NCBI RefSeq assembly: GCF_021545335.1
Contig: NZ_CP089312.1
Span: 7,998,001 to 8,062,000 of the forward strand
Direction of reading: 5' to 3'
Origin: Streptomyces sp. GQFP
GTDB lineage: Bacteria > Actinomycetota > Actinomycetes > Streptomycetales > Streptomycetaceae
DNA: 64,000 nucleotides
Under the pieces are notes generated by a model that worked only from the letters and a program-made list of their open reading frames with translations, was not told the DNA's origin and did not search any database. Both the position numbers and the translations under genes were made by a program. Positions 7,521-16,221 of the stretch are shown in pieces. How positions within the stretch are numbered: position 1 is the first letter of the stretch; each line of letters starts with the position of its first letter.

Positions 7521-9091
7521 GGCGCGTTGCCCGGGCCGCGACCGTCTGTCTCGCCCTGGCCCTCCTCGGCACCCTCACCTCGTCCTGCACCCAGGGCGAG
7601 GACGACATCACCCTGACCGTCCTCGCCAGCCCCGAACTCGCCGATCTGGCCCCGCTGTTGGCCGAGCTGAAGAAGGACACCGGCGTCGAGCTGGACATGC
7701 GGTACAAGGCGACGGCCGACCTGACCGCGGCCTCCTCGGGCTCCACCTACGACCTGGCCTGGCCCGCCTCGGACCGCTCGTTCCTGCTGCGCCTCCAGGA
7801 GTCCGGCGGCCAGGAGACCCGGCCCGAGTCGACCGCCATCATGCGCTCACCCGTCGTCGTCGGCCTCACCCCCGAGGTCGCGAAGAAGGTACGGGCGGAT
7901 GTCCCCGGCGGACGGCTCTCCTGGGCGGACATCGCCGACGCCGCCGCCGACGGCACCGTACGGTTCGGGATGGCCGACCCCCGGCGCAGCGACACCGGCC
8001 GAGCGGCCCTCGTCGGCGTGGCCACGGCAGCGGCCGGGACGGGCGGGGCCCTGCGCCAACAGGACGTGTCCTGCGACCGGTTGCGCGGCTTCCGCTCGGG
8101 CCAGACCCTCACCGGCGCCAGCTCACGCGAGCTGATCGACGCCTACGCCGACGACCAGGGCGCCGCAAACGCGCTGATCGCCCACGAGTCCGAACTGCTC
8201 TCCCTGAACGCCGGCGGCAAGCTCACCCAGCCCCTGGAGATCGTCTACCCCGAGGACGGCATGGTGCTGTCCGACTTCCCGCTCCTCCTGCTCGACCCGG
8301 AACAGCACTCCGCGTACGTCAGGGTGGTCGACTGGCTCAAGAGCGCCGACGTACAGAAGAAGCTGATGCGACGCACGTACCGACGCCCGGTGAACCAGGA
8401 CGTCGAGCCCTCCGCACGCCTGCGCGCCGACGTCGGCAACGCCCTCTCCTTCCCCGACAAGCTGTCCATCGTCGAGCGACTCGTCGACGACTACGGCGAT
8501 CCGGCGAGCGCGACCGCCGACCAGGTCGTGTTCGTGCTCGACTTCTCGGGCTCGATGCGCGGCGAACGGATGGCCGGGCTGCGCGCCGCCTTCGCCGGGC
8601 TCAGCGGCGCCGACGCCACCTCCACCGGCAAGTTCGCCCGCTTCTACCGGGGCGAGCGCCTGACCGTCGTACGGTTCGGGGGCCGCGTACTGGAGGAACG
8701 CACCGTCACAGTCCGGGGCGACGGCGATCTCCGTACCCTCAACAAGGTTGTCGCCGAAGGGGACTTCGCCGACGCGACCGCCGTCTGGTCGGCCCTCGAC
8801 CGGGGTTACCGCATCGCCGCCGACGCGGTGCGCGAGGAACCCCGACGGCCGGTGTCGATCGTGCTGATGACGGACGGTGAGAGCAACGCCGGTATCGGGT
8901 ACGAGGAGTTCCTGCGCCGACACCGCCAACTGGGCCCCGACGCACGTGAGGTGCCCACCTTCCCCGTCCATTTCGGAGAGGCCGACGCCGCCGCCCTGAA
9001 GAAGGCCGCCGACGCGACCGGCGGCCGTATGGTCGACGCCGGACTCTCCTCGCTCTCCGACGCGTTCAAGGAGATCCGTGGGTGTCACTGA
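7517..9091 (+). CDS. lipoprotein with solute-binding domain fused to VWA domain
   Basis: This 524-residue lipoprotein has a signal peptide ending in the lipobox LTSSC (Cys24). Residues about 30-320 form a type-2 extracellular solute-binding domain (ITLTVLASPELADLAPLLAEL at its start). From residue about 335 there is a von Willebrand A domain with an intact MIDAS, DFSGS starting at Asp342, and a later VLMTDGESN. MIDAS domains bind a metal and mediate protein-protein contacts. The combination implies ligand sensing outside the membrane coupled to partner binding. The GTG start overlaps the previous stop by four bases, and the 3' end overlaps the next gene by 14 bp. Confidence 0.85.
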   Translation: MRRVARAATVCLALALLGTLTSSCTQGEDDITLTVLASPELADLAPLLAELKKDTGVELDMRYKATADLTAASSGSTYDLAWPASDRSFLLRLQESGGQETRPESTAIMRSPVVVGLTPEVAKKVRADVPGGRLSWADIADAAADGTVRFGMADPRRSDTGRAALVGVATAAAGTGGALRQQDVSCDRLRGFRSGQTLTGASSRELIDAYADDQGAANALIAHESELLSLNAGGKLTQPLEIVYPEDGMVLSDFPLLLLDPEQHSAYVRVVDWLKSADVQKKLMRRTYRRPVNQDVEPSARLRADVGNALSFPDKLSIVERLVDDYGDPASATADQVVFVLDFSGSMRGERMAGLRAAFAGLSGADATSTGKFARFYRGERLTVVRFGGRVLEERTVTVRGDGDLRTLNKVVAEGDFADATAVWSALDRGYRIAADAVREEPRRPVSIVLMTDGESNAGIGYEEFLRRHRQLGPDAREVPTFPVHFGEADAAALKKAADATGGRMVDAGLSSLSDAFKEIRGCH

Positions 9092-9866
9092 GAGTCAGTG
9101 GTGGAGCCAGTGGTGGCCGTGGCTGGTCGTCTGGGCGGTGACGGCGGTCAGTTGCGCCGTCCTGCTCCGGTACGCGCTGGTCGACAGCGGCTGGCTGCGC
9201 AGACGGCGCCGGGGCGTCGGCCGCACCAACCTCGGCATGTGCTTCTACCTGCACAAGCAGCGCGTGATGGACATCTACCAGGCCGGCGGCTTCTCGGAGG
9301 CCCTGGAACAGGAGGTCGCCGACAAGATCAACGTCAACGGCGGCTTCGGCCTGTGGGGCAGAACCCTCGGCCTCCTCGGCATCAACGCCCACCGGGACGT
9401 CGCCAAGGAGCGCGTCATCCGGTTCATCCGGGAGAGCACGCCCATCATGGTGATCCGGGTGCTCATGGACACGATGCGCAAGGAGGACGTCGTCGTCGAC
9501 GCCGACCTCACCACCGGCCGCCTCCTCCCCAACGGCACCCTCACGGAGGCGCTGCGCGACCGCACCGACTCCAGTAGTGGCATCGGGACGGTCCCGCTGA
9601 GCGCGGTCATGACGGAGTTCGTCTCCGTCACCGGCCTGTTCTCGGCCCGCCGTACGGAGAGCGGCGACGTCGTCCTGCGGGCGCGGTACGAGGGTTCACC
9701 GGCCGCCCATGTGAAGATCACCTGCGACGAGTCCGAGGGCCGGGGTGAGTTCCGCAACGCGGACTACTACACAGGGGCGTTCCAAGCGCGCTGCCTGGGC
9801 AAGGTGCGCACGTGGGACCGGGAGACGGGGGAACTGACGCTGGACCCGATCGCCATCTTCCGCTAG
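9078..9866 (+). CDS. single-TM membrane protein, third gene of VWA operon
   Basis: This 262-residue protein has a Trp-rich N-terminus with a membrane helix at about residues 10-30 (WLVVWAVTAVSCAVLLRY), then a basic cluster RRRRRG and a cytoplasmic domain of mixed alpha/beta content. A GLWGRTLGLLGINAHRD block and a C-terminal beta-rich half (residues 160-262) are visible. No known domain is recognised. It overlaps the lipoprotein gene by 14 bp, so the operon encodes a surface module plus a protein that can carry the signal inside. Confidence 0.75.
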   Translation: MGVTESQWWSQWWPWLVVWAVTAVSCAVLLRYALVDSGWLRRRRRGVGRTNLGMCFYLHKQRVMDIYQAGGFSEALEQEVADKINVNGGFGLWGRTLGLLGINAHRDVAKERVIRFIRESTPIMVIRVLMDTMRKEDVVVDADLTTGRLLPNGTLTEALRDRTDSSSGIGTVPLSAVMTEFVSVTGLFSARRTESGDVVLRARYEGSPAAHVKITCDESEGRGEFRNADYYTGAFQARCLGKVRTWDRETGELTLDPIAIFR

Positions 9867-9878
9867 GGGACCAGGAGT

Positions 9879-10889
9879 TCAGGAGTTGAGGTCGGCGAGG
9901 ACGCGCAGGGTGTGCGGGTCGGGGGAGAGGACGAGCAGGTCGGTCACCGGCCCCTTGCGCCACAACTCCAGCCGCTCCGCGATGCGTTCACGCGGCCCGA
10001 CGAGCGAGATCTCGTCGGCGAAGGCATCCGGCACGGCGAGCACGGCCTCCTCGCGCCGCCCGGCGAGGAACAGCTCCTGGATCCGCCGGGCCTCCTCCTC
10101 GTACCCCATGCGCGCCATCAGATCGGCGTGGAAGTTACGGGCCGCGTGCCCCATCCCGCCGATGTAGAACCCGAGCATGGTCTTGACGGGCAACAGCCCT
10201 TCGGAGACGTCGGAGCAGACACGGGCCTGCGCCATGGGAGCGACCAGGAACCCCTCCCGAGCCCCGCTCAGCGGTTCCTCGTACGCCTCGGCGCGGAGCG
10301 GGGACCAGTACAGGGGCAGCCAGCCGTCGGCGATACGGGCGGTCTGGGCGATGTTCTTCGGCCCCTCCGCGCCGAGGAGGATGGGGAGTTGGGGACGCAA
10401 GGGGTGAGTGATGGACTTGAGGGCCTTGCCGATACCGGTCCCGTCCGGCCCGTCGTAAGGCAGGGAGTGGAAGCGTCCGGACACCTCAACGGGTGCCTCG
10501 CGCCTGAGGACTTGGCGTACGACGTCCACGTACTCCCGGGTCGCGGTGAGCGGCGACTTCGGGAACGGGCGGCCGTACCAGCCCTCGACGACCTGCGGAC
10601 CGGACAGCCCCAGCCCGAGGAGGACACGTCCGCCGGAGAGGTGGTCGAGGGTGAGGGCGTGCATGGCGGTGGTCGTTGGCGACCGGGCCGCCATCTGGGC
10701 AACAGCCGTACCCAGCTTGATCCTTGACGTCTGCGCCGCGATCCAGGTCAGCGGGGTGAAGGCGTCCGAGCCCCAGGACTCGGCCGTCCACACGGAGTCG
10801 TAGCCCAGCCGTTCGGCCTCCTGGGCGAGCGGAACATGGTCCAGGGAGGGGCCGCGCCCCCAGTAGCCGAGCGCGAGACCGAGCCGCAT
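9879..10889 (-). CDS. LLM-class F420-dependent oxidoreductase
   Basis: This 336-residue luciferase-like TIM-barrel enzyme, of the type that uses reduced or oxidised F420, starts with MRLGLALGYWGRGP and has the conserved LGYDSVWTAESWGSDAFTPL segment and GLGLSGPQVVEGWYG. Rv3520c in the mycobacterial steroid regulon is a related F420-type protein, so a role in steroid or acyl-CoA metabolism is possible but not shown. A perfect palindrome immediately upstream of its ribosome site is shared with the MaoC promoter region. It is convergent with the VWA operon, 12 bp apart. Confidence 0.88.
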   Translation of the reverse strand: MRLGLALGYWGRGPSLDHVPLAQEAERLGYDSVWTAESWGSDAFTPLTWIAAQTSRIKLGTAVAQMAARSPTTTAMHALTLDHLSGGRVLLGLGLSGPQVVEGWYGRPFPKSPLTATREYVDVVRQVLRREAPVEVSGRFHSLPYDGPDGTGIGKALKSITHPLRPQLPILLGAEGPKNIAQTARIADGWLPLYWSPLRAEAYEEPLSGAREGFLVAPMAQARVCSDVSEGLLPVKTMLGFYIGGMGHAARNFHADLMARMGYEEEARRIQELFLAGRREEAVLAVPDAFADEISLVGPRERIAERLELWRKGPVTDLLVLSPDPHTLRVLADLNS

Positions 10890-10898
10890 GCCTGCCTC

Positions 10899-10913
10899 CT
10901 GACGATACGTCAG
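10899..10913. promoter_or_regulatory. palindromic operator CTGACG-ATA-CGTCAG
   Basis: The 6-bp arms are perfect around a 3-bp centre. The site abuts the GGAGGC ribosome site of the oxidoreductase gene. The same arms recur at 21271-21285 upstream of the MaoC gene, suggesting one common regulator, probably a TetR-type dimer. Confidence 0.6.
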
Positions 10914-10993
10914 ATGTGGGAGAGCTGGCGGCGACTGTACGACAACGGCCCCTCGCCCGGAAGAGCAAGGGGCCGAGGCAAGCTCGCGAGGAG

Positions 10994-11839
10994 TTATCCG
11001 CGCTGGATGCCGGAGGTGTCCTGGAGGACGCCACGGCGGCCGTCCTGCGTCTGGGCGATGAGGCCCTGGCCGCGCTGCTCGACGGCCAGGTACCAGGTAC
11101 CGGGGGCCAGTTCGGCGATCGGCGCCGACGAACCGTCCTCCGCGAACAGCGGACGCGGCACCGGCACGGCGAACCAGAACGGGGAGAAGTCGGCGGCCGG
11201 GGGCTGCGCCTGCTGCTGACCGGCGCTCGCACCGGCTCCGGCGCCGAAGGGCTGACCGGCCTGCGGCTGGCCGCCGTACGGCTGCTGCGGCGCGCCGGCG
11301 CCCGGGTAGCCGTAGCCGCCCTGGGGCTGGCCACCGGGGTAGGGCTGACCGCCGTAGGGCTGCGGGGCGGGCGGCTTGGGGGCGCCGATCAGGGCGCCCT
11401 TCAGGGCCGGGACCAGCGGGGTGGCGACGGCGGCGGCCGCCATGACGACCGTGGCGACGAGGGAGAGGATCAGACCGGTGCCGGCGTCCGGGCCCGAACT
11501 GGCGCTGTCACCGACGTTGTTGGCGCCGCCCGCCGGGTCGAAGACGTTGCCGAGCGCGCTCCAGGCGGCGAAGACGGTGAAGGCGACACCGAACTGGCCG
11601 AGGTCGACGCCCGCGACCTTGGGCACCTGCGGCAGACCGTGCGACACCACGACGAGCGCGGCGCCGATGAGACCCGCGAGGACGACGCCCAGCAGGACCG
11701 GTCCACTGGCCCAGGCGCTCGGCATGTCGAGGCCCGTGGCACCGTCGACGGAGTAGATGTCGAGGAACGACGCGATCAACAGCAACACCGCTGCTCCGAT
11801 CACCACGCCGTCGCCTCGAGTGAGGGAGCGGATATTCAC
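10994..11839 (-). CDS. DUF5336-type four-TM protein with Pro/Gly/Gln-rich linker
   Basis: This 281-residue membrane protein has four predicted helices in the first about 140 residues, the first at GVVIGAAVLLLIASFLDIYS. A low-complexity segment built from PYGGQPYPGGQPQGGYG-like units covers about residues 150-225. A compact C-terminal domain follows (FSPFWFAVPVPRPLFAEDGS to the end). This arrangement is typical of actinobacterial DUF5336 proteins, whose role is unknown. The GTG start has GAGGA upstream. The C-terminal domain could sit at the cell surface or in the cytoplasm; the helix count favours the cytoplasm. Confidence 0.8.
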   Translation of the reverse strand: MNIRSLTRGDGVVIGAAVLLLIASFLDIYSVDGATGLDMPSAWASGPVLLGVVLAGLIGAALVVVSHGLPQVPKVAGVDLGQFGVAFTVFAAWSALGNVFDPAGGANNVGDSASSGPDAGTGLILSLVATVVMAAAAVATPLVPALKGALIGAPKPPAPQPYGGQPYPGGQPQGGYGYPGAGAPQQPYGGQPQAGQPFGAGAGASAGQQQAQPPAADFSPFWFAVPVPRPLFAEDGSSAPIAELAPGTWYLAVEQRGQGLIAQTQDGRRGVLQDTSGIQRG

Positions 11840-11948
11840 TTCAGGTCCTCAGGTCCTTCGTAGGTCGTGTCGTCGTCAATCGATCGTTCGTAGGGGCACG
11901 ACATTATCGTCCGTCCGAGCGGGCTGTCCGCCGGGATGCACGCGTTGA

Positions 11949-12887
11949 TCACGAACCGCGCAGGAAACTCACGATTCCTTCAGAGATCCCTTGAGCGGCT
12001 TTTTCCCGCCAGGTCCCGCTGGTCAGCAGGGCCACGTCCGCGCTGTCGCGCATGTTGCCGCACTCGATGAACACCTTCGGAACCGTTGACAGATTGAGAC
12101 CGCCGAGGTCCGTACGGGTGTCCAGACCGGTGCCGTCACCGATGTAGTTGGAGGGCGCGGAGCCGGTCTCGCGGACGAACCCGTCCTTGATGTCCTCCCC
12201 GAGAACCTTGGAGGAGGCGACGATCGGCCGGGTATCGGCGTCGCCCTCGTGCACGGCCCCCGGCAGGATCACATGGAACCCCCGATTACCGGCCGAACTC
12301 CCATCCGCGTGGATGGACACGACGGCGTCGGCGCGCGCGACGTTCCCGATCCGGGCCCGCTCGTCCACACAGGGCCCGAAGGCCCGGTCGGGGGTCCGGT
12401 CGCCGTCCTGGGTGAACTTGACCGTGGCGCCCTGCTGTTCGAGCACGGTCCGCAGCCGCCGCGCGACATCGAGGGTGAACTCGGCCTCCGTATAACCGCT
12501 GTTGGTGGCGGTACCGGTGGTGTCGCACTCCTTCGAGTTCGTACCGATGTCCACCTTGCGGTTGATCTCGGCGGTGTGCTTGAAGTTCCCGGGATTGTGT
12601 CCGGGGTCGACGACGACGACCTTGCCGGTGAGGGGTGCGGCAGGGGTGGTTGCGGGGTCGCCGGGATACATGGTCGGGCTCAGGGGCACGTACTCCCCGC
12701 TGAACTCGACGCGCCCCTTGCCGTCACCCCCGTCGTCGGCGAAGGCCTGCCAGACCAGCCACCCGCCCGACCCGCTCACCACCAGCACGGCGAGGGCGAC
12801 GGCCAGGGGGCGGCGCAGGAGGGACCGGGGGGAACCGGGGGGCTGGGGCGGCTCGAAGCCGGGGCCTGCGTACGACACGTCTGCCAC
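11949..12887 (-). CDS. N-acetylmuramoyl-L-alanine amidase (Amidase_3), membrane-anchored
   Basis: This 312-residue zinc amidase cleaves the bond between MurNAc and the stem peptide. An N-terminal anchor (LAVALAVLVVSGSGGWLVWQ, residues about 27-46) directs it outside the cell. The Amidase_3 domain spans about 85-310. VVVDPGHNPGN gives the first zinc His, VSIHADGS the second, and PKVFIECGNMRD carries the catalytic Glu. The GTG start is only 1 bp after the stop of the small gene before it, so it may be the last gene of that operon. A more internal start is unlikely because it would remove the anchor. Confidence 0.9.
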   Translation of the reverse strand: MADVSYAGPGFEPPQPPGSPRSLLRRPLAVALAVLVVSGSGGWLVWQAFADDGGDGKGRVEFSGEYVPLSPTMYPGDPATTPAAPLTGKVVVVDPGHNPGNFKHTAEINRKVDIGTNSKECDTTGTATNSGYTEAEFTLDVARRLRTVLEQQGATVKFTQDGDRTPDRAFGPCVDERARIGNVARADAVVSIHADGSSAGNRGFHVILPGAVHEGDADTRPIVASSKVLGEDIKDGFVRETGSAPSNYIGDGTGLDTRTDLGGLNLSTVPKVFIECGNMRDSADVALLTSGTWREKAAQGISEGIVSFLRGS

Positions 12888-12888
12888 C

Positions 12889-13149
12889 TTACGGGGCGTC
12901 TACGTCGTCCCCGGCGTCCCTCCATACTCCGGTGACTCCGTGGCAGCGGCGGTTTGCCTGGATCCGTCCGCACCTCGTGAGAAACGCAAGCGGAGTCGGG
13001 TCGAAGCTGACGAGGTACGCATGCTCGTGGTGGGCCCACACATCCCGGTCGGTGCCGCTGATGCCCGACCCCTGCCCGAGGCGTACCGCGTCGTCGGCGT
13101 CGGTGATCAGGCTGTCGCAGCGGCCGTACCCGTGCGGCGCGGGGGTCAC
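12889..13149 (-). CDS. small conserved-looking protein, coupled to upstream small gene
   Basis: This is an 86-residue frame with GC-rich third positions and a plausible protein sequence (HGYGRCDSLITDADDAVRL, HHEHAYLVSFDPTPLAFLT). Its GTG start overlaps the stop of the gene before it as GTGA, and its TAA lies 1 bp before the amidase GTG. The double coupling is the main argument that it is real. It has no recognised family and no membrane segment. Three Cys and several His could bind metal, but no standard spacing is seen. Confidence 0.55.
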   Translation of the reverse strand: MTPAPHGYGRCDSLITDADDAVRLGQGSGISGTDRDVWAHHEHAYLVSFDPTPLAFLTRCGRIQANRRCHGVTGVWRDAGDDVDAP

Positions 13150-13337
13150 AACGCGCCCGCAGTCCGCGTGTGGCAGGGGCAGCCGCAGCGAGGCTGGAGC
13201 AGGATGCCCGTGCTGTGTGGCAGGGGGACATCCTCGGTCTGGCGGCACTGAAGGTGTATGGCGGTGGAGTCGGGCTGCTTCGCGAGGGTGCACTCTGCAG
13301 AGAGCGTCGGAGCTTCCGTGGTTCTGGAGGTGTTCAT
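13146..13337 (-). CDS. small Cys-rich protein, coupled to DUF6415-like gene
   Basis: This is a 63-residue frame whose ATG overlaps the stop of the upstream gene as ATGA and whose stop overlaps the next start as GTGA. It begins MNTSRTTEAPTL and ends with a CGCPCHTRTAG-like segment; there are five Cys. No family is recognised. Its placement between two coupled genes supports translation, but the composition is weak evidence on its own. Confidence 0.45.
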   Translation of the reverse strand: MNTSRTTEAPTLSAECTLAKQPDSTAIHLQCRQTEDVPLPHSTGILLQPRCGCPCHTRTAGAL

Positions 13338-13726
13338 TGGCCAGTCCTCGGGTGATCGCCGCCCAGGTTCTCGTAGTGGTCGCACAGAGCGTTGACGACG
13401 CGGGCGAGCTTCCGCACCACCGAGACCCGGATGGGCAGGCCGCCGCCGTCGCCCAGACGCAGCTTGTTGTGCGCCTCACCCAAGCAGGCGAGGGCGCAGT
13501 ACCGCGGAATGCTGTCCTCCGGCTGCCGTGCCGCCGCCCTTTCCACCTCGGGGACAAGCAGGTGGATGTGCCCACGCAGCACGAGGACGAGTGTGTCCAG
13601 TTCGTCGGGCGTGGGCAGTTCGGCATTCTCTGTGAGCGCGCGGCGGGCGCTGGCACGCATCGTCTCGATGTCCGGGGGCAGTGTTTCCTCGGGCGTGGCA
13701 GCCTTCTCGGTTGTTCCGTGCGCCAT
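13334..13726 (-). CDS. DUF6415-like helical protein downstream of XRE regulator
   Basis: This is a 130-residue helical protein. It contains ELDTLVLVLRGHIHLLVPEVE and a second helical block RVVNALCDHYENLG. It resembles short Streptomyces proteins (DUF6415-like) that commonly accompany XRE regulators. The ATG at 13726 is preferred over a GTG 36 bp upstream because AGAGG lies 8 bp before it. It is in the same direction as the XRE gene, 93 bp downstream, and starts a chain of two or three tightly coupled small genes. Confidence 0.65.
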   Translation of the reverse strand: MAHGTTEKAATPEETLPPDIETMRASARRALTENAELPTPDELDTLVLVLRGHIHLLVPEVERAAARQPEDSIPRYCALACLGEAHNKLRLGDGGGLPIRVSVVRKLARVVNALCDHYENLGGDHPRTGQ

Positions 13727-13819
13727 GGCTCGCGCCTCTGCGGTCTGGGTGATCCGTCTCACACCAGCGACCGTAGGGGCGGCCGTGCGGCACCGCCGAC
13801 CGGAATCCGGTCGGTATCG

Positions 13820-15070
13820 TTACGCGGCCAGGAGGCCCACCTTCACGGCCAGTTCCGAGGCGCGCCGTCGCCGCGGAGCCTGTGTCGACTCCACTTGCTC
13901 GAAAATCAGCGTCCGGGCGTAGCCGTTGTAGCGGATCGTCTCCGGTGCCGCCTCGAAGGCTTTCTCCAGCGAGGCGATCGCCACGTCCGGTTGATTGTCC
14001 AAGTGATAGCCGCGTGCCTCCTCGATCCGGTGCCGGGCACGGCGCGGCCTCGAGTGGATCGTGGCCACGTCCGCGCGCGCCGCCTGCCGGACGGACTCGC
14101 CGCCCTGGTGCAGTTCGACGGCGATGGTCACGGCGTGCGCGCCCATGATGGCCCGGCTGAAGTTGGTCACCGGGTGGTAGTAGTCGACCGGCAGACGTTC
14201 GGACATGGTCCGCGCCGTGTCCCAGTACCGCCACGCGGTCCCCGTCTCCCGCCGCCGGGCCGCGGTGTAGCCGAGTTCGAATTGGAGGGCCCCGGCGATG
14301 GCGAGCAGTTCGTCGTCGGCGTCGGGCAGGAGCGGTTCGAGGTAGCGGACGGCGTCAAGGTTGATGGCGTCCGCGGCGTCGAAGTGCCGGGCTCCCGAGT
14401 CGCGATGCGCTTGGGCGAGGAGCCACGCGGCGACGCCGATGGCGTGGGGATCCTCGCTCTCCTGGGCTGCGATCATGCCGCGCTCGGCGACGCGCCACAA
14501 GAGGCTGCTATCGGGCTGGTAGGCGAGGAAGAACTGGCTGAGGCTGTACGTCTGAGCGAGGAGTGCCTGAGCCGCTCTGCGATCGGCAGTTGTGTCGGCC
14601 TGTCGTACGAGGGCGGTGGCGTCGCGGATCAGGTCGGGCAGCAGTTTGCCGATGGCCTCACGGTGATTCTCCGCTGCGTGTCGTGCTTTCCAGGCCGCAT
14701 GGAGGCGGGCGTCGAGGTGGGCGACGGGCGGCGGCTCGACGCTGGAAGACAGCGGGAAGCTGTCGATGGCGGCCTTGACTGCGGCCAGGCGAGGGTGGCC
14801 GGGGCCGATGAAGAGATCGACGTGCAGGTCGGGGTGGCCTGTCAGTTCGGCGAGGTCACGCACCCGGAGGGCCTCGGCGATGCGCATCACCATGTCGAGG
14901 CTCGGGGATTTCTGCTGCCCGTTCTCGATCTTTCGGAGGGTGTGCGGTGAGATGCCCACGAAGTCGGCGAGTTGGGCCTGCGTCATGCCGCGGCGTTCGC
15001 GGAGGATCTGCACTCGCTGCCCGAACTTCAGCGGGTCTGCGTACGGGTCCGGCGTCGCATCCGATGGCAT
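13820..15070 (-). CDS. XRE-family regulator with TPR-like C-terminal domain
   Basis: This 416-residue protein has an N-terminal Cro/C1 helix-turn-helix at about residues 16-75 (LKFGQRVQILRERRGMTQ, then LADFVGISPHTLRKIENGQ). A long all-helical tail with repeated A-x3-A/L patterns follows (for example DPHAIGVAAWLLAQAHRDSG), as in Streptomyces regulators that bind small ligands or peptides through TPR-like repeats. It heads the minus-strand set with the DUF6415-like gene. The ATG start at 15070 is in the usual place before the HTH. The target is unknown. Confidence 0.85.
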   Translation of the reverse strand: MPSDATPDPYADPLKFGQRVQILRERRGMTQAQLADFVGISPHTLRKIENGQQKSPSLDMVMRIAEALRVRDLAELTGHPDLHVDLFIGPGHPRLAAVKAAIDSFPLSSSVEPPPVAHLDARLHAAWKARHAAENHREAIGKLLPDLIRDATALVRQADTTADRRAAQALLAQTYSLSQFFLAYQPDSSLLWRVAERGMIAAQESEDPHAIGVAAWLLAQAHRDSGARHFDAADAINLDAVRYLEPLLPDADDELLAIAGALQFELGYTAARRRETGTAWRYWDTARTMSERLPVDYYHPVTNFSRAIMGAHAVTIAVELHQGGESVRQAARADVATIHSRPRRARHRIEEARGYHLDNQPDVAIASLEKAFEAAPETIRYNGYARTLIFEQVESTQAPRRRRASELAVKVGLLAA

Positions 15071-15382
15071 GATCTCGCCCCAATCTCTGAACAGGTCGCA
15101 TTGCCAGGGTATGGGGCGGGGCCTTCCTCAGGTGAGGGCTCTGGGCAGGTTGGGGGAGCGACCTGACCCGGAGACCACGAAGCGGCCCCCGCCCCACGAA
15201 GGGGACGCCGGCCGCGATTCTTGCCCGGCTCGCGATGACGGTGCCGGATGCTGAGCGCTCCGCTGGTTATGCGGCTTCTTTGCCGTGGGTCGGTGGTGGG
15301 AGGGGCTGATCGCGCCCAGGAGGCAAAGCCGCAGATCGATATGGCCCCGCGCCCGACTTCCCCGAGGCCGCTCAGCCCGGCC
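15071..15382. other. intergenic region with imperfect hairpin
   Basis: No gene is seen in these 312 bases. GCGGCTTCTTTGCC (15271-15284) and GGCAAAGCCGC (15322-15332) pair with a 3-base bulge. The XRE promoter must lie near 15071-15200. Confidence 0.5.
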
Positions 15383-16045
15383 TCAGACCCCGCCCCCCGT
15401 CCGCCGCAGCACGCGCAGCGAGCGGTTCGCGGAGACCTCCGTGAAGGCGCCGGAGGCGAGGGCGCGGAGGTAGACGCGGTAGGGGGCCTGGCCGGTGAAC
15501 TCGTCCTCGGGGTCGGGGAAGACGTCGTGGATGAGGAGCAGCCCGCCCTCGGCGACATGCGGGGCCCAGCCCTCGTAGTCGGCGGTGGCGTGCTCGTCGG
15601 TGTGCCCGCCGTCGATGAAGACGAGGCCGAGGGGGGAGTTCCAGACGCGCGCGACCTGCGGCGAACGCCCGACGATCGCGACTACGTGCTCCTCCAGGTT
15701 GTCCTCCGGATCTGCCCGGTACAGGGCCCGCCGGAAGAGCGGAAGCGTGTCCATGACCTTCAGTTCCGGGTCGACCGTCTCCGGATCGTGGTACTGCCAC
15801 CCCGGCTGCTGCTCCTCACTGCCCCGATGATGATCGACGGTGACAGCGCTGACACCGGCGGCACGGGCCGCATCGGCGAGCAGGATGGTGGAACGCCCGC
15901 AGTACGTCCCGACTTCGAGCAACGGCAGGCCGAGAGCCCCTGCCTCAACGGCGGCCGCGTACAGCGCGAGCCCCTCATCCAGGGGCATGAACCCCTTGGC
16001 CCCTTCGAACGCGGCCAGGATCGAGGGCTTGGGCGCGGGGGGCAT
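15383..16045 (-). CDS. class I SAM-dependent methyltransferase (Methyltransf_24-like)
   Basis: This 220-residue methyltransferase has motif I as LLEVGTYCGRSTILLADAA (about residues 43-61) and the metal/substrate region FIDGGHTDEHATADYEGW (about 143-160). This is the pattern of small-molecule O-methyltransferases such as MycE/rhamnosyl types. Short length and soluble composition argue against a nucleic-acid methylase. It reads in the same direction as the MFS gene, which lies upstream and is separated by a dispersed repeat. The substrate cannot be read from the sequence. Confidence 0.85.
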   Translation of the reverse strand: MPPAPKPSILAAFEGAKGFMPLDEGLALYAAAVEAGALGLPLLEVGTYCGRSTILLADAARAAGVSAVTVDHHRGSEEQQPGWQYHDPETVDPELKVMDTLPLFRRALYRADPEDNLEEHVVAIVGRSPQVARVWNSPLGLVFIDGGHTDEHATADYEGWAPHVAEGGLLLIHDVFPDPEDEFTGQAPYRVYLRALASGAFTEVSANRSLRVLRRTGGGV

Positions 16046-16135
16046 GGGGGTCCTCTCGGTCGTACGGACATACGGGCGGGGGCCCCATGCTGCCGCACCC
16101 CCGGGTCACCAGAAGACAGGGGGTACGCATCCCCA

Positions 16136-16180
16136 CACCAGGGGCGCGGGGAACTGCGCGACCGGCCCCCACCGGCCGGC
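16136..16180. repeat. dispersed Streptomyces repeat copy
   Basis: GGGGCGCGGGGAACTGCGCG with the following ACCGGCCCCCACCGG lies between the MFS and methyltransferase genes. It is the same repeat as at 5750 and inside the gene at 29496. Confidence 0.7.
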
Positions 16181-16221
16181 GGCCGACACACAACCCTGCC
16201 CCCTGCTCGCGCGCGGAGCGC

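Noticed and set aside
12932..14950. 672-residue plus-strand open frame across the XRE region
   Set aside because: It lies opposite the XRE and DUF6415-like genes, which have recognisable motifs, and its own sequence has none.
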